DNA from: Mesorhizobium sp. L-2-11
GTDB taxonomy: Bacteria > Pseudomonadota > Alphaproteobacteria > Rhizobiales > Rhizobiaceae
Reading direction: 5' to 3'
Length of the DNA stretch: 64,000 bases
NCBI RefSeq assembly: GCF_016756595.1
Contig: NZ_AP023257.1
Location: 62,001-126,000, forward strand
Shown here: in pieces, positions 35,875 through 44,488 of the stretch
How positions within the stretch are numbered: position 1 is the stretch's first letter
Layout: the number at the start of each line of letters is the position of its first letter
Made by a program: the position numbers and the translations under genes
Notes under the pieces: generated by a model
Seen by the model: only the letters and a program-made list of their open reading frames with translations
The model's database searches: none
Told to the model about the DNA's origin: nothing

Positions 35875-36882
35875 TCACTGCACCCGGATACGTGGGTTGA
35901 TGACGGCGTAGAGCACGTCGACGATCAGGTTCACCGCCATGACGATCAGCGCGATGATCAGCAAGCCGCTCTGGACGACAACATAGTCGCGCTTGGCGAT
36001 CGCGTCGATCATCCACTTGCCGATGCCGGGCCAGGAAAAGATCGTTTCGGTCAGGATGGCGCCCGCCATCAGCGTGCCGACCTGCAGGCCGATGGTGGTA
36101 ACGACAGGGATCAGCGCATTGCGAAAAGCGTGGAGCCCGATGACGCGACGCGGCGCCAGGCCCTTGGCGCGGGCGGTGCGGACGTAGTCTTCGCCCAGCA
36201 CCTCCAGCATCGCCGACCGCGTCTGGCGCGCTATGACGGCGAGCGGGATCGTCGCCAGCACGATCGCCGGCAGGACCAGATGACTGGCGGCGGACCTGAA
36301 AGCGCCGCTCCTGCCGGAGATCAGGCTGTCGATCAGCATGAACCCTGTCGTCGGCTTGAAGAAATATTGAAGGCCGATGCGGCCGGAAACCGGGGTCCAG
36401 CCGAGATAGCCGGAGAAAAAGATGATGAGCAGCAGCCCCCACCAGAAGATCGGCATCGAATAGCCGGTCAGCGCCACGCCCATCGTCGCCTGGTCGAACC
36501 ATGATCCGCGCTTGACCGCGGCGAAGATGCCGGCGGAAATGCCGATGAGCACGGCGATGATCAGCGCGATCGTCGCCAGTTCCAGCGTCGCCGGAAACAG
36601 CGCCTGGAATTCACCGAGCACAGGCCGCTTGGTGGCGAGCGATATGCCGAAGTCGCCAGACAGGACCCTGCCGATATATTCCAGATACTGGACGACATAA
36701 GGCCTGTTGTAGCCAAACCGCTCGACAAGCTCGGCGTAGCGTTCCGGGCTGACGCCGCGCTCGCCGGCGAGCGCCGTGATCGGGTCGCCCGGCAGAAGCC
36801 GGACGAAAGCGAACGCCGCCAGCGATATGCCGAACACGGTCGGGATGATCAAGGCGAGCTTGTGGAGGAGATAGCGGAGCAT
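35875..36882 (-). CDS. dppB: Dipeptide ABC transporter permease (DppB-like)
   Basis: Inner-membrane permease of 335 aa. It begins MLRYLLHKLALIIPTVFGIS with FVRLLPGDPI, the conserved first helix and loop of the family. The periplasmic loop RYAELVERFGYNRPYVVQYL is followed by DFGISLATKRPV. The contact loop reads GEDYVRTARAKGLAPRRVIG and the C-terminal region ends in LYAVINPRIRVQ. It is separated from dppA by 58 bp that carry a stable hairpin. Membrane-embedded partner of DppC. Confidence 0.94.
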   Translation of the reverse strand: MLRYLLHKLALIIPTVFGISLAAFAFVRLLPGDPITALAGERGVSPERYAELVERFGYNRPYVVQYLEYIGRVLSGDFGISLATKRPVLGEFQALFPATLELATIALIIAVLIGISAGIFAAVKRGSWFDQATMGVALTGYSMPIFWWGLLLIIFFSGYLGWTPVSGRIGLQYFFKPTTGFMLIDSLISGRSGAFRSAASHLVLPAIVLATIPLAVIARQTRSAMLEVLGEDYVRTARAKGLAPRRVIGLHAFRNALIPVVTTIGLQVGTLMAGAILTETIFSWPGIGKWMIDAIAKRDYVVVQSGLLIIALIVMAVNLIVDVLYAVINPRIRVQ

Positions 36883-36895
36883 CTTGCTTCATAGA

Positions 36896-36925
36896 ACGGC
36901 GGCGCCAGAAGTCCAGCGCCGCCGT
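36896..36925. promoter_or_regulatory. Hairpin between dppA and dppB
   Basis: Ten-base inverted arms ACGGCGGCGC (36896-36905) and GCGCCGCCGT (36916-36925) with a 10-base loop, in the 58-bp gap after the dppA stop. There is no T run, so it is more likely an RNA-stability or partial-termination element that lets dppA mRNA accumulate above the permease genes. Confidence 0.65.
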
Positions 36926-36940
36926 CCAATCTCTCAGGGG

Positions 36941-38533
36941 TTATTCGGTGACGTCGACGCCGTCAAACCGATGAATGCCGAGCGGATCCATGACGAAGCC
37001 GGTAACCTTCTTGTTCATCGGCATGAAGACCTTGGAATGGGCGATGGTCAGCCACGGCGCCTCACGCTTGAACACGACCTGAGCTTCCTCATAGATCTTG
37101 GTGCGCTCGGCGACGTCAGTGGTCGCCTTGCCCTTCTGCAACAGGGCCTCGAACTCCTGGTTGCACCAGATCGCATAGTTGGACTGGCCGATGGCATCGC
37201 AGCCGAGCAGGAACAGGAAGTTGTCCGGGTCGCCATTGTCGCCGGTCCAGCCGAGCTGGAAGGCGCCGTCACGGTCCTTCTGCTTGCCGCGTTCGCGATA
37301 CTCGGTCCATTCGTAGCTGACGATCTCGGCCTTCACGCCGATCTTGGCGTAGTCGGCCTGGATCAGCTCCGCGACCCGTTGGGCGTTCGGATTGTACGGG
37401 CGGCTGACCGGCATTGCCCAGATCTTCATCGACAGATCGGTGACGCCGGCATCCGTCAGCATCTTCTTGGCCGCGTCCGGATCGTACGGATCGTCCTTGA
37501 CCTCCTTGTTGTAGGACCACATGGTCGGCGGGATCGGGTTGATCGCCGCCTGGCCAGCGCCCTGATAGACGGCATCGAGAATGGCCTGCTTGTTGACGGC
37601 CATGTTGAGGGCCTTGCGGACCTCGACCTTGTCGAAGGGCGCCTGCGTCGTATTGTAGGCCATATAGCCGATGTTGAGGCCTTCCTGCTCGTCGACCTTG
37701 AGGTTCGGGTCGGCTTTCAGGCCGGCAATGTCGGCCGGCGCCGGGTACGACATGATATCGCACTCGCCCGCCTTCAGCTTCTGCGCGCGCACGGCCGGAT
37801 CGGTGGTGATGGCAAAGATCAGATCGTCGATCTTCTGGCGGCCGCCATAGTAGCCGTCCCATGCCGCATAGCGGATGACCGCGTCGACCTGGTAGTCGAC
37901 GAACTGGAACGGACCGGTGCCGATCGGCTTCTGGGTGAATTGCTGCCTGGTGCCAGCCTTGTCGAGCTGGTCGGCATATTCCTTGGAGACGATCGAAGCG
38001 AAATCCATGCCGAGGTCCGGCAGGAAAGCGACCTCAGGCTTGTTCAGCACGAATTTCACCGTCAGGTCGTCGACCTTGACGATCTCCTTGAGCAGATCCG
38101 GGAAGCCCATGCCGGCAAAATATTCCCAGCCGGTGCCTGCCAGATAGTCGTACCACGGGTTGTCCTTCTTCCACTGGCGTTCGAAGGAGAAGATCACGTC
38201 GTCGGCGTTGAGATCGCGTGTCGGCGTGAAATAGTCGGTGGTCTGGAACTTCACGCCCGGCCGAAGCTTGAACGTGTATTCGAGACCGTCGTCGGAAACC
38301 GTCCAGCTCTCGGCGAGGCCGGGTGTGATGGTGGTTTTGCCGTGCTCGAACTCGACCAGGCGCGAATAGATGGTGCGCGACGAGGCGTCGAAGTCGTTGC
38401 CACCGCTCCACGGCGACGGGTCGAAGCCGGCCGGCGACGCCTCCGAGCAGTAGACCAGCTGTTTCGCATTGGCCATGCCGCCGAGGACGCTTGCGGCCAG
38501 CAAAGCGGCCGCAAAAGTCAGTTTCTTTTTCAT
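36941..38533 (-). CDS. dppA: Dipeptide-binding periplasmic protein (DppA-like)
   Basis: Solute-binding protein of 530 aa, first gene of the dppABCDF operon. Signal peptide MKKKLTFAAALLAASVLGGM, mature start KQLVYCSEASPAGFDPSPWS. It follows E. coli DppA closely in many stretches: YSRLVEFEHG, PGLAESWTVSDDG, YEYFAGMG-like WEYFAGMGFPDLLKE, IPPTMWSYN, WAMPVSRPYNPNAQRVAELI and GWTGDNGDPDNFLF. Start ATG 38533 is followed by a Lys-rich leader; GGAG lies upstream. Expected ligand is dipeptides, perhaps also heme precursors as in E. coli. The operon promoter must be in 38534-38958. Confidence 0.95.
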   Translation of the reverse strand: MKKKLTFAAALLAASVLGGMANAKQLVYCSEASPAGFDPSPWSGGNDFDASSRTIYSRLVEFEHGKTTITPGLAESWTVSDDGLEYTFKLRPGVKFQTTDYFTPTRDLNADDVIFSFERQWKKDNPWYDYLAGTGWEYFAGMGFPDLLKEIVKVDDLTVKFVLNKPEVAFLPDLGMDFASIVSKEYADQLDKAGTRQQFTQKPIGTGPFQFVDYQVDAVIRYAAWDGYYGGRQKIDDLIFAITTDPAVRAQKLKAGECDIMSYPAPADIAGLKADPNLKVDEQEGLNIGYMAYNTTQAPFDKVEVRKALNMAVNKQAILDAVYQGAGQAAINPIPPTMWSYNKEVKDDPYDPDAAKKMLTDAGVTDLSMKIWAMPVSRPYNPNAQRVAELIQADYAKIGVKAEIVSYEWTEYRERGKQKDRDGAFQLGWTGDNGDPDNFLFLLGCDAIGQSNYAIWCNQEFEALLQKGKATTDVAERTKIYEEAQVVFKREAPWLTIAHSKVFMPMNKKVTGFVMDPLGIHRFDGVDVTE

Positions 38534-38958
38534 GGAGGACTCCCTGATGTTCTTCCAAGCCCCTCTATCAGGCTCGCGAAGCGCGCATATAAGCACCGTT
38601 TTTCCGGCTTTGGAACACCTGGTTTGCCTACCCCATGGGAAGCAGAATTTCTTTCTTCGGCCTCGCCCAAAGAGAGAATGAAATGTCAAAACTCATCGAT
38701 CACGATATTGTTAACGACTGCATTTTTTTATCATCTTCAGCGCATCCGACGGTGAGCAACCGCCGCCTTGGACTTGTCGTCGGCGCGGTCGATTTCTTTC
38801 CAGCTTGCCGCAGGGGCAGACTTGCACGGCTGCCGATTGTCGCAATACATAGATGACAGGCTGGATTTCCTGGATGCCGGCAGCAGCGGAGGCCGTCTCT
38901 GTCATTCGGAGGCGACACGGCGGGCAGGCAAAGACAATAAGAACAATGGGAGGGACGA
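38534..38958. other. Intergenic region between divergent dppA and acyl-CoA ligase genes
   Basis: A 425-bp stretch holding the promoters of two divergent units. It has a lower-GC part at about 38690-38740 (TTTTTTTATCATC). Small open frames on both strands lack ribosome sites and recognisable content. The ligase start is preceded by GGGAGGGACGA. No repeat element or RNA gene was recognised. Confidence 0.5.
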
Positions 38959-40917
38959 GTGGCAAAAACACCAAGGACGACGGCACCAGCGACAGCCAAG
39001 GCCAAAACTGCTGCGAAACCGGCCAGCCCCGACGAGCCAACGGCGCCGACGGCCGAAGCCAAGCCAACGACACCGAGGGCCGAAGCCAAGCCAAATGCGC
39101 CGACGGCCAAAGCCAGGCCGAAGGCGGCCGCTGTGTCCGCAAACACCAATGCCTCCGCGAAGGCCAATGTATCCGCGAAGGATGGCGCAAAGCCCGCCGC
39201 CGCCAAACCAGCGGCGAAGGCGACACCGAAGGCGGCTGCCGCCGGATTGCCGGAAAAACCCTGGCTCAAAAGCTATCCGAAAGTCGTTCCGGCCGAGATC
39301 GGCGCTCTGCCCTTCGGCTCCATCGGCGATCTGCTCGCCGACGTCTGCAAGCGGTACGCCAGCCGGCCCGCCTTTACCTGCATGGGCAAGACCATCAGCT
39401 ACGCGGAAGTCGAGCGGCAATCGGCCGCCTTCGGCGCCTATCTGCAATCGACGGGACTGCCGAAAGGCGCACGCGTGGCGCTGATGATGCCGAACGTGCT
39501 GCAATATCCGGTGGCGATGATGGCAGTGCTGCGCGCCGGCTATGTCGTGGTCAACGTCAACCCGCTCTACACGCCGCGCGAGTTGGAACATCAGCTCAAG
39601 GATTCCGGCGCGCAAGCCATCGTCATTCTCGAGAATTTCGCCAGCACCTTGCAGGCGGTGATCGCTAAAACGGCGGTCAAGCATGTCGTGGTCGCGGCGA
39701 TGGGCGACATGCTTGGCGGCCTGAAGGGGACGATCGTCAATCTCGTCGTGCGCCGCGTGAAGAAGATGGTGCCGGCCTGGTCGCTGCCCGGCCATGTCAA
39801 GTTCAACGACGCGCTGAAGGCAGGCGCCGGCATGAGTTTCAAGCCGGTGAAGGTCGCTGCCGATGACGTCGCGTTCCTGCAATATACCGGCGGCACCACC
39901 GGCATCTCGAAGGGCGCGGTGCTGCTGCACAGCAACGTGCTGGCCAACGTCGCGCAGAACGCGCTGTGGATCGAGGACGCCTTCACGGTCAAGCCGAAGC
40001 CGGCGCATCTCAACTTCGTCTGCGCGCTGCCGCTCTATCATATCTTCGCGCTGACGGTGAACGCGCTGATGGGCATGCAGTTGGGTGGCCAGAACATACT
40101 CATTCCCAATCCGCGCGACATTCCCGGCTTCGTCAAGCAACTCGGCAAATACCCGATCCACATCTTTCCAGGCCTCAACACGCTGTTCAACGCGCTGCTC
40201 AACAATGAGGATTTCCGCAAGCTCGACTTCAGGCCGCTGATCCTGACGCTGGGTGGCGGCATGGCGGTGCAGAAGGGTGTCGCCGAACGCTGGAAGGCGT
40301 TGACCGGCTGCCCGGTCACCGAGGGCTATGGGCTTTCGGAAACCTCGCCGGTGGCCACCGCCAACACGTTCAGCGATGGCAGCTTCACCGGCACGATCGG
40401 CCTGCCGCTGCCCTCGACCGAGATCGCCATCCGCGACGAAGACGGCAATGATTTGCCGCCAGGCGAGGTCGGCGAGATCTGCATCCGCGGACCGCAGGTG
40501 ATGGCCGGTTACTGGAACCGGCCGGACGAGACCGCCAAGGTGATGACCAAGGACGGTTTCTTCAAGTCGGGCGACATGGGCTTCATGGACGAGCGCGGCT
40601 ACACCAAGATCGTCGACCGCAAGAAAGACATGATCCTTGTGTCCGGCTTCAACGTCTATCCGAACGAACTCGAGGAAGTGGTGGCCATGCATCCGGGCGT
40701 GCTCGAAGTGGCCGCAATCGGCGTGCCGGACGAGCATTCAGGCGAAGTGCCGAAGCTGTTCGTCGTCAAGAAGGACCCGCTGCTCACCGCAGAGGTGCTG
40801 ACTGTGTATTGCCGCGACAACCTGACCGGTTACAAGCGGCCAAAATACATCGAGTTTCGGACCGAACTGCCGAAAACACCGGTCGGCAAGATCCTGCGCC
40901 GGGCATTGCGGGAATAG
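38959..40917 (+). CDS. Long-chain fatty acid-CoA ligase with a basic Ala/Lys/Pro-rich N-terminal extension
   Basis: Acyl-CoA synthetase of 652 aa that activates fatty acids with ATP. The enzyme proper starts at about residue 98 (PWLKSYPKVVPAEIGALPFG) and has the AMP-binding motif YTGGTTGISKGAVLLH, the GYGLSETSPVA motif, the FACS-type region GFFKSGDMGFMDERGYTKIV with DRKKDMILVSGFNVYPNELE, and the catalytic Lys near PKTPVGKILRR. The first 97 residues are almost only Ala, Lys, Pro, Thr and Glu, with repeats of AEAKP and AKAK, resembling histone H1-like tails; this is not part of the family. GTG start 38959 after GGGAGGGA. A shorter start is possible but none is well placed. Confidence 0.9.
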   Translation: MAKTPRTTAPATAKAKTAAKPASPDEPTAPTAEAKPTTPRAEAKPNAPTAKARPKAAAVSANTNASAKANVSAKDGAKPAAAKPAAKATPKAAAAGLPEKPWLKSYPKVVPAEIGALPFGSIGDLLADVCKRYASRPAFTCMGKTISYAEVERQSAAFGAYLQSTGLPKGARVALMMPNVLQYPVAMMAVLRAGYVVVNVNPLYTPRELEHQLKDSGAQAIVILENFASTLQAVIAKTAVKHVVVAAMGDMLGGLKGTIVNLVVRRVKKMVPAWSLPGHVKFNDALKAGAGMSFKPVKVAADDVAFLQYTGGTTGISKGAVLLHSNVLANVAQNALWIEDAFTVKPKPAHLNFVCALPLYHIFALTVNALMGMQLGGQNILIPNPRDIPGFVKQLGKYPIHIFPGLNTLFNALLNNEDFRKLDFRPLILTLGGGMAVQKGVAERWKALTGCPVTEGYGLSETSPVATANTFSDGSFTGTIGLPLPSTEIAIRDEDGNDLPPGEVGEICIRGPQVMAGYWNRPDETAKVMTKDGFFKSGDMGFMDERGYTKIVDRKKDMILVSGFNVYPNELEEVVAMHPGVLEVAAIGVPDEHSGEVPKLFVVKKDPLLTAEVLTVYCRDNLTGYKRPKYIEFRTELPKTPVGKILRRALRE

Positions 40918-40925
40918 GAATAATT

Positions 40926-41684
40926 TTGGCCGATAGCCTTACTGTCGATGACGCGGCGGATAAGCTTTCCCGTCCCGATCCGCTAACATTCATCAGGGCG
41001 AACATGCGTATCGCCGCTGTTGCCGCGCTCCCCGAAATCCGGCTTTATAGAGCCCATCCGGCAAGCGGCCTGTGGCGGCTGACGCGTCCACAAGGACGAG
41101 CAGCCGAGCCGGAAGGAGAAGCAAACGAAGCCGACGAGGACGGGCCCGAGCCGCAGCCTCCTTACTGGGCCTATGCCTGGGCCGGCGGCGCGGTGCTTGC
41201 CCGCTACATCCTCGATCGGCCGGAGACCGTGGCCGGGCTTCGCGTGCTCGATCTCGGCGCCGGGTCCGGCCTCGTCGGTATCGCCGCGGCAAAGGCCGGC
41301 GCCAGCCAAGTGATTGCATCCGAGATCGACCGCAACGGCGTTGCCGCGCTTGGTCTCAATGCGGCGGCGAATGGCGTCGCAATCGCGGTCGTCGGCGAGG
41401 ATATCACCGCTGGGCCGCCGCCGCCGGTGGACGTCGTGGCAGCCGGCGACCTGTTTTACCGGCAAGATCTCGCCGACCGTGTCATCCCCTTCCTCGACCG
41501 TTGCCTGGCCGCCGGCATCAATGTGCTGATCGGCGACCCCGGCCGCGCCTACTTGCCGCGCTCGCGGCTTTGCCTTCTGGCCGAATACCAGGTGCCGGAT
41601 GTCGGCCAAGGCGCGGCGACGAAGCCGAGCGGCGTCTTCTCGTTCGAGCCGGAGCAGCCCTGCGAGTTCAGATCGTCTCCTTGA
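40926..41684 (+). CDS. SAM-dependent methyltransferase of the ETFB-lysine methyltransferase/PrmA-like group
   Basis: Protein of 252 aa from TTG 40926 (AGGAATAAT upstream), 8 bp after the acyl-CoA ligase stop. An N-terminal segment FIRANMRIAAVAALPEIRLY leads to PPYWAYAWAGGAVLARYIL and the SAM-binding motif VLDLGAGSGLVGIAAAKAGA; ASEIDRNGVAALGLNAAANG carries the acidic residue for SAM ribose. AAGDLFYRQDLADRVIPFLD matches the family's DxFY-type active-site region. Relatives methylate lysines of the electron-transfer flavoprotein beta subunit, which would fit a neighbour in fatty acid metabolism; this is inference. Its end overlaps the convergent HAD gene by 17 bp. Confidence 0.8.
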   Translation: MADSLTVDDAADKLSRPDPLTFIRANMRIAAVAALPEIRLYRAHPASGLWRLTRPQGRAAEPEGEANEADEDGPEPQPPYWAYAWAGGAVLARYILDRPETVAGLRVLDLGAGSGLVGIAAAKAGASQVIASEIDRNGVAALGLNAAANGVAIAVVGEDITAGPPPPVDVVAAGDLFYRQDLADRVIPFLDRCLAAGINVLIGDPGRAYLPRSRLCLLAEYQVPDVGQGAATKPSGVFSFEPEQPCEFRSSP

Positions 41685-42390
41685 CCCTTGCCGAAAGAAG
41701 GTCGGGCAGGTCGGCAACCGAATCCAGAATGACATCGGCGATCTGCGACAGCGATTCCCGCGTGCCGGTGCCGGAAAGCACGCCGATCGCCAGACCGCAG
41801 CCGCCGGCCCGCGCCATCTCCAGATCGTGGCGATTGTCGCCGACCACGGCGATCGCCGCAGGCCTCAGGCCGGTCAGGTCCGAGAAGGCGAGGATCGTAT
41901 CGGGCGCCGGTTTCGGATTGGCCACGGCGTCGTAGCCATAGGCGGCGTCGAACAGCTGCGCGACACCCAGCGTCAGCAATGTCTTCTCCGCGCCAGTGGT
42001 CGAATCGTTGGTGGCGACGCCGAGCCGGTAGGATTTCCTGTGAAGAACGCCAAGCGTCTCGACGATGCCCGGCAGCGCCACCGCCATCGCAGAACCCTGC
42101 ACCGAGGTGATCTCGTTGAAGCGGGCGACGGCAAGCATCTGCTCATCATCCGACAGCCGCGGAAACCAAAGCTCGACGACATCCATGTTGGTGCCGGAGG
42201 CAAAGATGGAATCGGGCTTGAATCGTTTGGTGGCGAAATCGTAGCCCGCCGCGGCAAGCAGCCTGTCGGCCTTCCAGCGGTCGCCCTCCGCCGCATCCAT
42301 GGCCATGAAGTCGGCAACGCCGAGCCACGTCGCGTTGAAGTCGACAAGGGTGCCGTCCTTGTCGAACAATATTCCCTTGATCTCGGCCAA
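41668..42390 (-). CDS. HAD-family hydrolase (phosphoglycolate phosphatase-like)
   Basis: Phosphatase of 240 aa. Motif I GILFDKDGTLVDFNATW carries the two Asp, motif II GVATNDSTTG the Thr/Ser, motif III the Lys in NPKPAPDTI and motif IV the Asp pair in VVGDNRHDLEMA. The group includes phosphoglycolate phosphatase and related enzymes; the exact substrate is not evident. TTG 42390 is preferred because GGAG lies 8 bp upstream and the family-type start LAEIKGILFDKDG follows; it is 5 bp after the pgi stop, so the two are likely one transcript. Confidence 0.87.
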   Translation of the reverse strand: MAEIKGILFDKDGTLVDFNATWLGVADFMAMDAAEGDRWKADRLLAAAGYDFATKRFKPDSIFASGTNMDVVELWFPRLSDDEQMLAVARFNEITSVQGSAMAVALPGIVETLGVLHRKSYRLGVATNDSTTGAEKTLLTLGVAQLFDAAYGYDAVANPKPAPDTILAFSDLTGLRPAAIAVVGDNRHDLEMARAGGCGLAIGVLSGTGTRESLSQIADVILDSVADLPDLLSARVKETI

Positions 42391-42395
42391 GCCGC

Positions 42396-44039
42396 CTACT
42401 CCGATCCGCGCAATCGATGGATGTGTCCCACCAGTCCAGCGGTCGAAGCGTCCCGCTTTGCGGCATTCTCCTTGCCTTCCACGACAGGCAGCAGCCCGGT
42501 CGCCAGTTCTTTGCCGAGCTCGACGCCCCATTGGTCGAAGGAATTGATGTTGAAGAGCGTGCCCTCGACGAAGACGCGGTGCTCATAGAGCGCGATCAGC
42601 CGTCCGAACGTATGCGGGTCGAGTTGTCTGTAGAGGATCGTCACCGAGGGCCGGTTGCCGGAGAAGACGCGATGCGGGGCGATCCTGTCGACCTCGGCGG
42701 GCGCCATGCCTTTTGCCAGCATCTGCGCGCGCGCTTCCTCCAGCGTGCGGCCCTTCATGAACGCCTCCGACTGCGCCAGGCAGTTGGCGAGCAGCAGGTC
42801 GTGGTGATGCTTGAGATCCGGCTCATGGCCGATGGCTGCGGCGAGGAATTCGACCGGAATGAAATCGGTGCCCTGGTGCAGCAGCTGGAAGAAGGCGTGC
42901 TGGCCGTTGGTGCCGGGCTCGCCCCAGACCAGCGGGCCGGTCGGCGTGCTGACAGCGCCGCCGTCGAGGGTGACGCTCTTGCCGTTCGATTCCATGTCGA
43001 GTTGCTGCAGATAGGCCGGCAGCCTGGACAGGCGCTGGTCGTAGGGAATGACGGCGCGGGCGGGGTATTGGCAGATCACCCGATGCCACCAGCCGATCAG
43101 CCCCATCAGCGCCGGCAAGTTGCTGGCCAGCGGCGCGGTCTGGAAATGTTCGTCCATCGCATGCGCGCCATCGAGAAAGGCGCGAAAATTCTTCGGGCCG
43201 ACGGCGATCATCACCGGCAGGCCGATCGCGCCCCACACCGAATAGCGTCCGCCGACCCAGTCCCAGAAACCGAAGACGCGGTCGGGCGCAATGCCGAATT
43301 TGGCCACCAGATCGAGCGCCGTCGAGACGGCGGCGAAATGCTTGCCGACCGCTTCCTTGCCGAGCGCCTTCTGCACCCATTTGCGCGCCGTCTCGGCATT
43401 GGTCATCGTCTCGATGGTGGTAAAAGTCTTGGAAGCAACGATGAACAGAGTGGTTTCGGCGGAGAGGTTTTTCAGCGTGTCGTGGATATGGGCGCCGTCG
43501 ATGTTGGACACGTAATGCGTGCGCGGCCCGTCGTGATAGGGCGTCAGCGCCAGCGTCGCCATGGCCGGGCCAAGGTCGGACCCACCGATGCCGATGTTGA
43601 CGATGTCGGTGATTTTCTTGCCGGTGGCGCCAGCCGCCTTGCCGGAGCGCACGGCATCGGCGAAGGCGCCCATCGCATCGAGCACCGCGATAACCTCCGC
43701 CTTCACGTCCTGACCGTCGAGCACGATGCCCTTGCCGCCCAGGTTGCGCAGCGCGGTGTGCAGCACGGCGCGGCCTTCGGTGACGTTGATCTTCTCGCCC
43801 GAGAACATCGCGGCGCGCCGGCCTTCGAGATCCGCGGCTGCCGCCAACTTCTCGAGCAGATCCATCGTCTGCGCATCGACCGCGCATTTCGACCAGTCGA
43901 GCAGCAGGTCGCCGTCGCTGGCGGAGAATTTTTCGAAGCGCTGCGGATCGGCGGCGAAGGCCTCGCGCATGCTGCCCGATCTGGCCGCACGGTGATCGCG
44001 CAGGGCGTCGACGAGTTTTTGAAATGACGATTGATCCAC
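42396..44039 (-). CDS. pgi: Glucose-6-phosphate isomerase
   Basis: Interconverts glucose 6-phosphate and fructose 6-phosphate; 547 aa, the normal bacterial length. Seen: [20 protein letters not shown], sugar-phosphate binding [20 protein letters not shown], the PGI signature [20 protein letters not shown], the catalytic Glu in [20 protein letters not shown] and Lys in the C-terminal [14 protein letters not shown]. Start is GTG 44039 with no better in-frame alternative. The HAD gene follows after 5 bp. Upstream, 44144-44367 holds a cluster of small hairpins. Confidence 0.97.
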   Translation of the reverse strand: MDQSSFQKLVDALRDHRAARSGSMREAFAADPQRFEKFSASDGDLLLDWSKCAVDAQTMDLLEKLAAAADLEGRRAAMFSGEKINVTEGRAVLHTALRNLGGKGIVLDGQDVKAEVIAVLDAMGAFADAVRSGKAAGATGKKITDIVNIGIGGSDLGPAMATLALTPYHDGPRTHYVSNIDGAHIHDTLKNLSAETTLFIVASKTFTTIETMTNAETARKWVQKALGKEAVGKHFAAVSTALDLVAKFGIAPDRVFGFWDWVGGRYSVWGAIGLPVMIAVGPKNFRAFLDGAHAMDEHFQTAPLASNLPALMGLIGWWHRVICQYPARAVIPYDQRLSRLPAYLQQLDMESNGKSVTLDGGAVSTPTGPLVWGEPGTNGQHAFFQLLHQGTDFIPVEFLAAAIGHEPDLKHHHDLLLANCLAQSEAFMKGRTLEEARAQMLAKGMAPAEVDRIAPHRVFSGNRPSVTILYRQLDPHTFGRLIALYEHRVFVEGTLFNINSFDQWGVELGKELATGLLPVVEGKENAAKRDASTAGLVGHIHRLRGSE

Positions 44040-44143
44040 TGCCTCACTCCGAGCCTTGAATTGCCAACATAACAGACCGGGTGTTTCCGGCGCGTGTCGT
44101 CGCGTCCGAACTATCTAGCCGAAATCGACTGGATTCAATGCGC

Positions 44144-44367
44144 GGGGATGACGCACTGCGCCACAGCTGGGCGTCAGGCGGCGATGACGCGAAGCGTCAC
44201 GCTGGGATGACGCGAAGCGTCACCCTGGGATGACGCGTTGCGTTGGGCTGGCCACGCGTTGCGTCGCGTGGGGGATGACGCGAAGGACGTCACCCCGGGA
44301 TGACGCGGGGGATGACGCTTTGCGTCACCCCGGCGTCACGCCGCGATGACGCAAGCGTCACGCGGGG
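44144..44367. repeat. Cluster of eight GATGACGC hairpin units upstream of pgi and mocR
   Basis: GATGACGC occurs eight times in 224 bp (44147, 44183, 44206, 44229, 44274, 44299, 44311, 44345), usually followed after 3 bases by GCGTCAC, so that each unit such as GATGACGCGAAGCGTCAC is itself a hairpin. Spacing is near 23 bp for the first units and irregular later. The region separates the divergent pgi and mocR genes. There is no coding sequence here that can be supported. Confidence 0.88.
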
Positions 44368-44442
44368 GATGGATCACTGGCGTAAATCCCAGCGATCAGA
44401 AAAATTGATTGGCGCAACTCCTTGTGCCACCGGTACATTCGA

Positions 44443-44455
44443 CTGGTCCAGCCAG
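44443..44455. promoter_or_regulatory. Candidate operator of the MocR-type regulator (upstream of its own gene)
   Basis: CTGGTCCAGCCAG, partly symmetric, ends 33 bp before the mocR start. Its core TGG-W-CCA-R-CCA is shared with the two copies at 46112-46142 upstream of mttB, at a similar distance from the start codon. MocR/GntR proteins often autoregulate, so this may be its binding site. Confidence 0.45.
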
Positions 44456-44488
44456 ATGAAAAAGGCTGGCCATCGAGGAACATCTCCC

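Noticed and set aside
36941..38689. An upstream start for dppA at 38689
   Set aside because: The extra 52 residues precede a normal signal peptide and lack a ribosome site; ATG 38533 fits the family.
38700..39269. A minus-strand Ala/Gly/Leu-rich membrane protein opposite the acyl-CoA ligase N-terminus
   Set aside because: It is the reverse reading of the low-complexity Ala/Lys/Pro segment; hydrophobicity arises from base composition.
44144..44367. A CRISPR array
   Set aside because: Units are short palindromes of 8-22 bp with no unique spacers of 30 bp or so, and no cas genes are present.
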